Of a DNA stretch of 33,024 nt, positions 25,294 through 33,024 are shown in pieces. How positions within the stretch are numbered: position 1 is the stretch's first letter; every line of letters starts with the position of its first letter. The stretch spans positions 1-33,024 of the forward strand of contig SLDA01000112.1 of assembly GCA_007125545.1 (NCBI GenBank), written 5' to 3'. The notes under the pieces were generated by a model, which ran no database searches, had not been told where the DNA came from, and saw only the letters and a list, made by a program, of their open reading frames with translations. This stretch comes from Thermoflexales bacterium (GTDB lineage Bacteria; Chloroflexota; Anaerolineae; B4-G1; SLSP01). The translations under genes and the position numbers were made by a program.

Positions 25294-25325
25294 GCAACAG
25301 CCCGGGTCCTCGCCCGGGCTGTTGC
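25294..25325 (+). terminator. Rho-independent terminator downstream of tRNA-Gln
   Basis: GCAACAGCCCGGG-TCCTCG-CCCGGGCTGTTGC 13-bp perfect stem followed by TTTAT. Confidence 0.75.
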
Positions 25326-25354
25326 TTTATCCCCTCCAGGAAGGAGCGAGCTCA

Positions 25355-27619
25355 ATGAGCCTATCGTCAGAGAGCGCAATCGCAGATCCGGGCTGGTCCA
25401 TCGATCTCGAGGAGCGCCTTCAGAAGCTGCAAACAGACACCCTTCTGCTGGTACTCGCGGCTGTAGCAGGACTGGGCGTCTTGCTTCTGCGGGTGCCAGA
25501 GTCGCTGTTAACCACTTCGCAGAGTACGATGGGCACCATACTAACCTTCACACTCGCGGGCAGCGTCTATGCTTTGCACCGTTGGCGGGATGACATCGCG
25601 ACCTGGGTGCTATTGTTTGGTGTGACGGCGCTCGTGTTGCTCTTAATGACCTGGTCGGGCTACGACGCTCTCGTTTTTCTACTGATTCTGCCCACGATTA
25701 TCGCGACACTGCTGGTCAGTATGCCTGTGGGTTTGGGAGCGGCTGGTATCTTCAGTCTCCTTGTGGGGTTTTCGCCTGGTTGGATCATGGACCTGGATGC
25801 AGTCATCCGCGGTACCGCCCTGATCGCCATATGGGCGGCGGAGGGCGCATTGCTCTTGACTCTGAATCCACTCTTGAACACGGTCCAGTGGGCTTGGTAT
25901 GGTTATGAGCGCACCCGCGACGCACTCGATCAGTCGCGGGAGTCGCAGCAGAAACTCCACGAGACCCTTGAGGATCTGACAGAAGCGAATGTGCAGCTCA
26001 CCCGTCTGAACCGGCTGGCGCAAGCCCTCCGGCAGGCGGCGGACAATGAGCGACGCATCAAGGAGCAATTCGTGGCCAATGTGAGCCACGAGCTGCGCAC
26101 GCCCCTTAATATGATTGTGGGATTTTGCGAGATGATTATGGAGACTCCTGAAGCCTACGGTGAGCCCGTACCGCCTATGCTCCTCTCCGATCTCGATGTC
26201 GTTTTCCGGAACAGCCAACACCTGGCAAGTCTTGTCGACGATGTCCTGGACCTCAGTCAGATTGAGGCGGGGCAAATGTCTCTCGTCCGCGAGCACGTCG
26301 TCTTCCGAGACATTATCGACTCGGCGATCACGGCGGTACAGCCTCTCTTTCAATCCAAGTCCCTGTATCTCGATGTTAGCATACCGGATGATCTGCCGGC
26401 TGTCTTTTGCGACCATGTGCGCGTGCGGGAGGTGATGCTGAATCTGCTCAGCAATGCCGGGCGATTCACCGAAGAGGGCGGCGTCCAGGTGACAGTCCGC
26501 CAGGAGGCAAAGGAGCTGCTAATCAGCGTCGCTGATACAGGGCCCGGCATCTCGACGGTGCAGCAGACCCGTCTCTTTAAGCCTTTCGAGCAACTGGACG
26601 GCACCATCCGCAGGCGCTATGGGGGCACCGGGTTGGGCCTCAGCATCAGCAAGAGCTTTGTCGAGCTGCACGAGGGCCGAATGTGGGTGGAGAGCGAGGA
26701 GGGCAAGGGCACGACCTTCTGCTTCAGCCTCCCCATAACGCGACGGGCGCCGCTGGATGAAAAGTATATGCGCTGGGTCGATCCGTACAACCCTTACGAG
26801 CCGCGCGCGCGCCCGCTGCGTCTGCCGCAAGTCGATGTGAAGCCGCGCTGGGTTATCATAGAGCAAGGGAACGCGATGCAGCGGCTGCTGTCGCGTCATG
26901 TGGAGGGCGTCGACCTGGTCGCCGTTCCAACTCTCGAGGGTGCCAGGCAGAGCCTCATCGAAACACCGGGCCAAGCGTTGTTGATCAACCAGCTTGACGT
27001 CCCGGCAAGCCTGACGGAGCTGCACGACCGGCTAGCGCTGCCTTTTGCAATTCCCATCATCGTCTGCTCTGTTCCCGGTATAGAGCAGGCTGTCAATGGG
27101 TTGGGCGTGTCTGACTATCTAATCAAACCGATCTCGCGCGAGAAACTCCTATCAGCGCTGCAGAAGCTCGACCGTCCCATCAAGACCGTCCTGATCGTCG
27201 ACGATGAACGAGAAGCGCTGATGCTCTTTCGGCGTATCCTCTCCGCCTTCGATCCGGAGTGCCGCGTATTGCGAGCGCAGAATGGCAGGCAAGCCCTTCA
27301 GATTCTCCAGCAACACCGTCCGGACGTGATTCTTCTCGACTTGACGATGCCGGAAATGGATGGCTTCGAGCTTCTCAAGCTGCGCCAAGAGGCGCCATGG
27401 CAAGACATCCCGATTATCCTCATTTCGGCCCGCGATCCCCTCGGTCATCCAATTGTCAGTAACGCTATGGCGGTCACCGTTTCGAACGGATTGTCCGTTA
27501 GCCAGATCCTGACCGGCATTCAGATGTTCACAAAAATGCTATCTCCGGGGATCATAGATCAGGACAATTCTCTGGTTGCGTCAAGTCGGTCAACTCAGCA
27601 AAGAGAGACTCCCGCGTAA
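25355..27619 (+). CDS. Membrane hybrid sensor histidine kinase with two C-terminal receiver-like domains
   Basis: Multiple N-terminal TM helices; HisKA EQFVANVSHELRTPLNMIVGF; HATPase VMLNLLSNAGRF, VADTGPGI, YGGTGLGLSISKSFVELHEG; two receiver-like modules (RWVIIEQGN..., TVLIVDDERE...DVILLDLTMPEMDGFE). ATG 25355 with GGAAGGAG upstream; track start 25133 spans the tRNA and is rejected. Confidence 0.88.
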   Translation: MSLSSESAIADPGWSIDLEERLQKLQTDTLLLVLAAVAGLGVLLLRVPESLLTTSQSTMGTILTFTLAGSVYALHRWRDDIATWVLLFGVTALVLLLMTWSGYDALVFLLILPTIIATLLVSMPVGLGAAGIFSLLVGFSPGWIMDLDAVIRGTALIAIWAAEGALLLTLNPLLNTVQWAWYGYERTRDALDQSRESQQKLHETLEDLTEANVQLTRLNRLAQALRQAADNERRIKEQFVANVSHELRTPLNMIVGFCEMIMETPEAYGEPVPPMLLSDLDVVFRNSQHLASLVDDVLDLSQIEAGQMSLVREHVVFRDIIDSAITAVQPLFQSKSLYLDVSIPDDLPAVFCDHVRVREVMLNLLSNAGRFTEEGGVQVTVRQEAKELLISVADTGPGISTVQQTRLFKPFEQLDGTIRRRYGGTGLGLSISKSFVELHEGRMWVESEEGKGTTFCFSLPITRRAPLDEKYMRWVDPYNPYEPRARPLRLPQVDVKPRWVIIEQGNAMQRLLSRHVEGVDLVAVPTLEGARQSLIETPGQALLINQLDVPASLTELHDRLALPFAIPIIVCSVPGIEQAVNGLGVSDYLIKPISREKLLSALQKLDRPIKTVLIVDDEREALMLFRRILSAFDPECRVLRAQNGRQALQILQQHRPDVILLDLTMPEMDGFELLKLRQEAPWQDIPIILISARDPLGHPIVSNAMAVTVSNGLSVSQILTGIQMFTKMLSPGIIDQDNSLVASSRSTQQRETPA

Positions 27620-28802
27620 ACGGCTTCTGAAGAAAACCAGCAGCGCCCAGGGCCGTCGCGAGCTTGACCTGAGGCAGTATGGTGCAGATGATCACGGGGA
27701 TATCGTGTGTTTGGGGATGCTCGCGCAGCTGCCCGAGAAGCTCCCAGCCGTCAATCTCCGGCAGCATCACGTCGAGCACAATCGCCTCCGGCTGTAAAGA
27801 TGCTGCCAGGCCCAACACCTCCTTCGGCTCCGAGACAGTGACCAGTTCGAAGCGCGTGCCGGCAACATACCTGTGGAAGAGCTGTAGCGTATCGGTATTA
27901 TCATCGATCACGAGGATTGGAATCTTCCGGGGAAGGGCTGTAGGCAACGACAATGCCACCACGGTGCCCCGGGACGGATCACCCATCTCCAGTTTTCCGC
28001 CGCCCAACTCAATGAGTTGACGGCTAAGTGCGAAGTTGTTAGCCATAGCCTGATCAACGCGCACAGCCGAGCCATCTCGACGCGAACCGAAGACGAGCAA
28101 CGTGATTTCGGTCTCAGTCACCTCAACCCGGATCTCAATATGTCCATTTCCCGCAGCCGGGGCAACTGCCGAAAGGACATTTAAAAGAGCCTGCCGCACG
28201 GTAGAAAGCTGGCCACGTACGGGCATAAGGTCAGGCGGCACTTCCAGAGATACGGTCACACCTAACGCCTCTGTGAGCGGGCCCGCCGTGGAGAGCGCGG
28301 ACTCAACCACCGACCGGACATTCACAGTCTCACTCGGCAGTGTCTGTCGCAGCCACTCCAGTTCGCCATTTCGCCCATGCTTACCTGAAGGCAGATCATC
28401 ACCGGAATCCCCTACATTGAGCTGATCCAGCTGTACCGCGTGCCGGTGCAGTAAGAGGTCTGCCAGGACGCGAATCGCGGCATGCTCGTCGCGGCGCAAT
28501 TGCCGCACGCTCAGGCAGAGATCGGCTGCAACCTCGCGCTGGCTCAGTTGCTCCACGTAACGATAGGTTAGAATATTGTAGAGGCGCCAGGCGTGGGCAT
28601 CAACAGGGACATGCCGGTCAGGCTTGAGCGATTCCACAGCATCGGCCAAAGTGCGTCGCAGTTGTGTGAGCGGACTTTGGCCGCCCTCAACGCCCAGCAT
28701 TTCAAGAAGCCGGTTCTTACGCAATTCAGTCGGATCATATAAGTGTTGGAGGGCGTGATGCACTTCCTGCTCATAGTGCTTTCCCTCTTGCTGTGTCGTC
28801 AT
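27552..28802 (-). CDS. Regulator with N-terminal HTH-like region, HATPase-like domain and C-terminal receiver domain
   Basis: LSQREVAADLCLSVRQLRRDEHAAIRVLAD (HTH-like); STVRQALLNVLSAVAP...ALSRQLIELGGGKLEMGDPSRGTVVALSLP (HATPase-like); PILVIDDNTDTLQLF...AIVLDVMLPEIDGWELL...GFLQKPF (canonical REC). Confidence 0.8.
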   Translation of the reverse strand: MTTQQEGKHYEQEVHHALQHLYDPTELRKNRLLEMLGVEGGQSPLTQLRRTLADAVESLKPDRHVPVDAHAWRLYNILTYRYVEQLSQREVAADLCLSVRQLRRDEHAAIRVLADLLLHRHAVQLDQLNVGDSGDDLPSGKHGRNGELEWLRQTLPSETVNVRSVVESALSTAGPLTEALGVTVSLEVPPDLMPVRGQLSTVRQALLNVLSAVAPAAGNGHIEIRVEVTETEITLLVFGSRRDGSAVRVDQAMANNFALSRQLIELGGGKLEMGDPSRGTVVALSLPTALPRKIPILVIDDNTDTLQLFHRYVAGTRFELVTVSEPKEVLGLAASLQPEAIVLDVMLPEIDGWELLGQLREHPQTHDIPVIICTILPQVKLATALGAAGFLQKPFTRESLFAELTDLTQPENCPDL

Positions 28803-28958
28803 GTCCGCTGCCTGTCCTCTGATTGTCCGATCTTCATACCTGGACCGTAACCGATTGAATTATACTAGGGTGAGTCTGTGGTTTCAACTCCTCCCTATGG
28901 CATATCTAGGCTTAACTATAGACCCACGATATGAGCTGCCCAATAAGGTGAGCCAACT

Positions 28959-29954
28959 ATGATCCAATTGTCAAAAACTAAAGCCGCTACAACCACCCAG
29001 GCGCCGAGCTTGCGCCGCGAGCACAGAGGCCTCCTGAGCATACTGGATGAGATCCGGAAGAATCATCTCATCCTGCTCCTGGCGATGCCGGCGATTATCT
29101 TGATATTCCTGCTGAGATATATCCCGATGTTTGGTATTGTGGTCGCCTTCCAGGATTTCCACGCGGAGACGGGGTTCTTAAGCCCGTGGGTGGGTTTCAA
29201 GAACTTCAATCTGTTGTTCGGTTCCCCTGTGATCTGGCGGCTGGTACGGAATACGATTATGCTCAACGTCCTCTTCCTGATAGCCGAGACGGTTTTCTCT
29301 GTGGGAATCGCGCTGATGCTGAACGAGCTCGGCAAGCCGCTTTTCAAAAAAGTGAGCCAATCGATCATGTACCTGCCCTTCTTTATGTCCTGGACCGTGG
29401 TGGCGATGATCCTCTACGGCTTCTTCGACTTCGAAGGCGGTATGGTGAACTCGGTTCTGCGGACCATTGGGTTGAGCCCGATGTCGTTTTATGACAAGCC
29501 CGAGTGGTGGCCGGTGATACTGACCACGCTCCGAGTATGGAAGGGCACCGGCAGCGGATGCATTCTCTACCTGGCCGTGCTTGTGGGAATTGACTTTCAG
29601 CTCTACGAGGCAGCAGAAATCGATGGCGCCAGCCGGTGGCAGCGTATGCGGCTGATCAGCTTGCCGTTGCTGCTGCCGACGATTGTCTTACTCACGCTAC
29701 TCTCCATCGGACGGATCTTTTACGGTGACTTCGGGATGATTTATACCGTGGTCGGGAACAACGCCCTCCTCTACCCGACGACAGACGTCATCGACACGTA
29801 TATCATCCGGGCGCTTCAGACCACGACCAACTTCGGAATGAGCACCGCCGTGGGTCTGAGTCAATCGGTATTAGGTTTCATTGCCATCTTCGGCTCCAAC
29901 TGGCTTGTCAAGAAATGGTCGGAGAAACGCGGGGAAGACTTCTCGCTCTTCTAG
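28959..29954 (+). CDS. ABC sugar transporter permease, LplB/YtcP-partner type
   Basis: PMFGIVVAFQDFHAETGFLSPWVGFKNFNLLFGSP, LYEAAEIDGASRWQRMRLISLPLLLPTIVLLTLLSIG; typical of LplB-like CUT1 permeases. Confidence 0.92.
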   Translation: MIQLSKTKAATTTQAPSLRREHRGLLSILDEIRKNHLILLLAMPAIILIFLLRYIPMFGIVVAFQDFHAETGFLSPWVGFKNFNLLFGSPVIWRLVRNTIMLNVLFLIAETVFSVGIALMLNELGKPLFKKVSQSIMYLPFFMSWTVVAMILYGFFDFEGGMVNSVLRTIGLSPMSFYDKPEWWPVILTTLRVWKGTGSGCILYLAVLVGIDFQLYEAAEIDGASRWQRMRLISLPLLLPTIVLLTLLSIGRIFYGDFGMIYTVVGNNALLYPTTDVIDTYIIRALQTTTNFGMSTAVGLSQSVLGFIAIFGSNWLVKKWSEKRGEDFSLF

Positions 29955-29994
29955 AGTGCCGGACCATATTCGGATCGCGACCTAAGAGGAATGA

Positions 29995-30888
29995 ATGAAA
30001 TATACTAAGCTGAGCGACAAGCTCTTCACCGCCTTTAACTACGTAGCCGTATCCGTCTTTACGGTCCTCTGCTTCGTCCCTTTCTACCTGCTGGTGATCT
30101 CATCGATCACCGACGCTCAAGCGCTGCAAGTCGATGGTTATACGCTCTGGCCGCGCAAGTTCTCGCTCGAGGCTTACCGTTGGGTGCTGCGCGGTCAGCA
30201 GGTACTGACCGGATATCAGGTCTCAACCTTTGTTACCATCGTGGGAACTCTATTGAGCGTGATGCTGATGTCGGGTATTGCGTACGCCCTCTCGTCCAAA
30301 AAGCTTAAGTGGCGCAACCAACTGTCCTTCTACGTCTATTTCACTATGATCTTCGGGGGTGGGATTATCCCGTGGTTCATCACGATGCGAATGCTGGGTC
30401 TCTTCGACAACATCTGGGCCCTGATCGTACCGATGCTCATCAATCCATGGTGGATCTTTATCCTGCGCAACTACTTCAACAGCTTGCCGGGCGAGATTAT
30501 GGAATCTGCCTACATCGACGGTGCGTCGGATTGGACGATCCTCACTCGCATCGTTCTGCCGCTCTCCACACCCGTGCTGGCGACAACCGCTCTCTTTGTG
30601 GCGGTCGCTTATTGGAACGATTGGTGGCACGGCGTCATCTTGCTGCAATTCGCTGAGTTCCGCCCGCTTCAGGTACTGATTCTGCGTGTCATCAACAGCA
30701 TCCGCGCTATCCGCGCCGCGATGCAAATGCCGGGCGGACAGACCCTAGCCATCGGCACCGAGCAGATTCCGGCCAAGTCGATTCGCATGGCGATCGTCAT
30801 GGTGACCATCGGTCCCATCATCCTGCTCTATCCCTTTGTTCAACGTTATTTCATCAAAGGCCTGACTGTGGGCTCGATCAAAGGTTGA
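29995..30888 (+). CDS. ABC sugar transporter permease, LplC/YtcP-like
   Basis: MKYTKLSDKLFTAFNYVAVSVFTVLCFVPFYLLVISSITDAQALQVDGYTLWPRKFSLEAYRWVL, MESAYIDGASDWTILTRIVLPLSTPVLATTALFVAVAYWNDWWHGV. Confidence 0.92.
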   Translation: MKYTKLSDKLFTAFNYVAVSVFTVLCFVPFYLLVISSITDAQALQVDGYTLWPRKFSLEAYRWVLRGQQVLTGYQVSTFVTIVGTLLSVMLMSGIAYALSSKKLKWRNQLSFYVYFTMIFGGGIIPWFITMRMLGLFDNIWALIVPMLINPWWIFILRNYFNSLPGEIMESAYIDGASDWTILTRIVLPLSTPVLATTALFVAVAYWNDWWHGVILLQFAEFRPLQVLILRVINSIRAIRAAMQMPGGQTLAIGTEQIPAKSIRMAIVMVTIGPIILLYPFVQRYFIKGLTVGSIKG

Positions 30889-31031
30889 ATCGTAGGATTC
30901 GTGACTTGAAAGGAGGCGAAGCAAGCATTCAAGATAGAATCAAGTTCGCGGCAAGTTGCATTCTGTAACGTATTGGCTTTGTGCCCATCAGACGAAGGAT
31001 TGGCATTCGATTACCCACAGGAGGAGTCAAA

Positions 31032-32804
31032 ATGGCTATGAGATTAACACGACGTGAGATGTTGCGTCTGCTGGGTTTGGCCGGCGCCGGCGCGCTGGTC
31101 GGTTGCGCCACCCCCCAGACCATTGTTGAGACTGTTGAGCAAACCGTCGAAGTTGAAAGGGTCGTCGAGGTTGAAAGAGAAGTCCAAGTCGAGATTGAGA
31201 AGGTCGTCACCGCCGTCCCGGGACCCGACGGCCCCAAAGTGATCACGTATGTCGAATCGGCGGGGTTCGGTGTCCCCCAGTATCGCGAGACGATTGCTCC
31301 CATCGCCGCGGCGCTGTCAGAGAAGATGCAAAGCGAGGGCATAAACCTCGAGCTGCGGGTTCTACTGCTCGATGACCCGGCAACCGAGTATCCTCTGCTG
31401 TACGCCAGTGGCGCGGACTTCACGTTCGCATTCGATGCGCCCTGGAAGAACATGAACAGCCTCCGCGATCAGGGGTATCTGCGTCCGCTCCAATCCCTGC
31501 TGCCGGATTACCCGAACATCGTCGAGGCCATTACGCCCGAGGTGATCGAGTACAACTTTATGCACGGCAACCTATACGGCCTGCCGACCGGATTCTATGT
31601 GGCGTCCCATTCCGCTGGGCACGTGGTCTACCGCCAGGATCTGGCAGAGAAGTACGGGATGTACCCGCTCAAAACCCTTGATGAACTGGAGCTCTTCTTC
31701 GACGAGGTCCTCGCCAATGAGCCCGGTATGATCCCCATGGGCTGCGACCCCACGTTCAATCCCTACTATCTAACCGGTCCCTGGAGTTGGCACCAGCCCG
31801 AGGAATATCCGGCCAAGTACGGCTATAACCCGGGCAACGCTATGATCGGCGCCGGTGTCGAGGACATCATCCGCGAGAAGCTCAGCTACGTAGACTCAGA
31901 AACCGAGGATGGCTTCCGTGCCAAAGCGGAGCGGGCACGCGAATGGTCTCAGAAGGGCTACGTCAACCAGAACATGCTCCAGCTCTTGGACGTCAATGCC
32001 TACGACGAGTTCTTCAACCCCGGCAAATGCGCGTCGATCGTTTACAATGAGGCAATTCTGAAGGCCAAGCTGGAAATCCAGCCCGCACTACAGACCTATG
32101 TACCCGATGGGCTAGCAGCAGGATTCGACCAGACCGACTCACGTGCAGGTGGCAGCCTTGCTTTCGCGGTGTTCAGACAATGGAACTTCCAAGTGTTTAA
32201 CTCAAACTCCGCGTTGGAGGACACCAAGGCAGGTCTCGCCTTCTTTGACTGGATGTTGGCCGATCAGGACAATATCGACATCTGGTTGATGGGTATTGAT
32301 GGCGTCAACTACAAGAAACACGCGGACATGCGCTACGAGGATCTACCCGGCGTGGACGGCACCACTAACTACCGCCGGCGCTGGTTCGTCGCGGGTGTGC
32401 CCGGGCGCTTCGAGCGCGTACCGGTAGACGCTTCAGATGAGTATCTGGAGGTCCTGGAGTACATCACCAATCCCGACCACCATCTACCCAACCCGATGGA
32501 GCTGTACGAACCTGACCGCAAGGTTGTCGAGACGGAGCTGGCCCAGATGGACGCCGCGAACAAAGAGGCGCTCCTGCCGATGCAAGCAGGACAGGTGGAC
32601 GTTGCACAGGGCACCGCCACCTACACAGCGGCCCTGGACGCTGCAGGACGTCAGCGGGTTAAGGAGAATTTCCAGGAGCAGCTCGACACCTGGATTACTG
32701 AGAATGAGTCACAGTTCCGCGACCAGTTGACGCGAGCGCAGGCCAAGCATGCAGAGTGGGAAGCCGGTCCGCACGCAGATTGGTTGGCAAGCCGCCAGGG
32801 GTAA
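31032..32804 (+). CDS. ABC transporter extracellular sugar-binding lipoprotein (LplA-like), possible Tat lipoprotein
   Basis: MAMRLTRREMLRLLGLAGAGALVGCA signal (twin Arg + lipobox), VE-rich linker, then SBP body; ATG 31032 with AGGAGGAG RBS; downstream of two cognate permeases. Confidence 0.9.
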   Translation: MAMRLTRREMLRLLGLAGAGALVGCATPQTIVETVEQTVEVERVVEVEREVQVEIEKVVTAVPGPDGPKVITYVESAGFGVPQYRETIAPIAAALSEKMQSEGINLELRVLLLDDPATEYPLLYASGADFTFAFDAPWKNMNSLRDQGYLRPLQSLLPDYPNIVEAITPEVIEYNFMHGNLYGLPTGFYVASHSAGHVVYRQDLAEKYGMYPLKTLDELELFFDEVLANEPGMIPMGCDPTFNPYYLTGPWSWHQPEEYPAKYGYNPGNAMIGAGVEDIIREKLSYVDSETEDGFRAKAERAREWSQKGYVNQNMLQLLDVNAYDEFFNPGKCASIVYNEAILKAKLEIQPALQTYVPDGLAAGFDQTDSRAGGSLAFAVFRQWNFQVFNSNSALEDTKAGLAFFDWMLADQDNIDIWLMGIDGVNYKKHADMRYEDLPGVDGTTNYRRRWFVAGVPGRFERVPVDASDEYLEVLEYITNPDHHLPNPMELYEPDRKVVETELAQMDAANKEALLPMQAGQVDVAQGTATYTAALDAAGRQRVKENFQEQLDTWITENESQFRDQLTRAQAKHAEWEAGPHADWLASRQG

Positions 32805-32864
32805 GCCCGCTTTGAGTACGTCGAAGCTGAAACGGAACTGCAACGACAGAGTAATAGGAAACCG

Positions 32865-32893
32865 GGGGCGCTGCTCTATGCAGCGCCCCTTTT
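32865..32893 (+). terminator. Rho-independent terminator after the Lpl-like transporter operon
   Basis: GGGGCGCTGC-TCTAT-GCAGCGCCCC 10-bp perfect stem followed by TTTT. Confidence 0.85.
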
Positions 32894-33024
32894 GACGATT
32901 GGACGAAGGGTGCGATAACTGGTTCATCGCATTCGGCCTGCTGCGGACCTACCGGCGCCCGGACTGCGTAAACGGAGAGTTTATGAACGGTATCATATTC
33001 AACATACAGCGTTTCAGTGTCCAC

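Noticed and set aside
25133-25354. N-terminal 74 codons of the track ORF 25133-27619
   Set aside because: This stretch runs through the tRNA-Gln gene and its terminator (VGAWPSGKATDFESVYRTFESCRP is a translated tRNA); ATG 25355 with a good RBS is the real start.
25679-26416. 245-aa - strand ORF opposite the histidine kinase
   Set aside because: Antisense shadow; the + strand has intact TM/HisKA motifs.
28803-28958. TATACT (28861-28866) as -10 element in the divergent regulator/permease intergenic region
   Set aside because: No matching -35 at acceptable spacing; insufficient to call a promoter.
30909-30960. Orphan AAAGGAGG-like RBS followed by a possible 13-codon ATT-start mini-ORF upstream of the SBP gene
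   Set aside because: No standard start codon at proper spacing and too short to support; probably chance or remnant leader.
1-33024. CRISPR arrays, IS elements, prophage, toxin-antitoxin or other defence modules
   Set aside because: Read for regularly spaced repeats, transposase/integrase motifs and terminal inverted repeats; none seen.

Overview
This 33 kb window looks like a bacterial pectin / rhamnogalacturonan uptake-and-degradation locus. Gene style (family-5 solute-binding protein context, VE-rich lipoprotein linker, kinase/regulator architectures) suggests Chloroflexota/Anaerolineae, but that is inference. From left to right: (1) a 5'-truncated Opp-type ABC transporter (SBP, two permeases, one ATPase, no second OppF-type ATPase); (2) a B12-binding-like radical SAM protein and a 4-TM small protein; (3) a long + strand run of carbohydrate-active candidates: two paralogous large proteins of no family I recognise, a PcRGLX/PL26-like protein, two PL22-like oligogalacturonate lyases, a GH43/GH32-like five-bladed propeller, a GH4 glycosidase, a small membrane protein translationally coupled to an uncharacterised 676-aa protein, and an alpha/beta hydrolase; (4) on the - strand, an enolase-superfamily (mandelate racemase subgroup) sugar-acid dehydratase candidate and a SIMPL-domain lipoprotein; (5) a tRNA-Gln(UUG) with its own promoter and terminator; (6) a membrane hybrid histidine kinase facing, and overlapping tail-to-tail with, an HTH-HATPase-REC regulator; (7) an LplB/LplC/LplA-like ABC sugar importer ending in a terminator. 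I found no CRISPR array, IS element, phage module or rRNA. The most promising novelty is the set of uncharacterised large proteins (7786-10431, 15094-16968, 18651-20681) embedded among recognisable pectin enzymes. All family calls come from reading motifs by eye; no database search was run.
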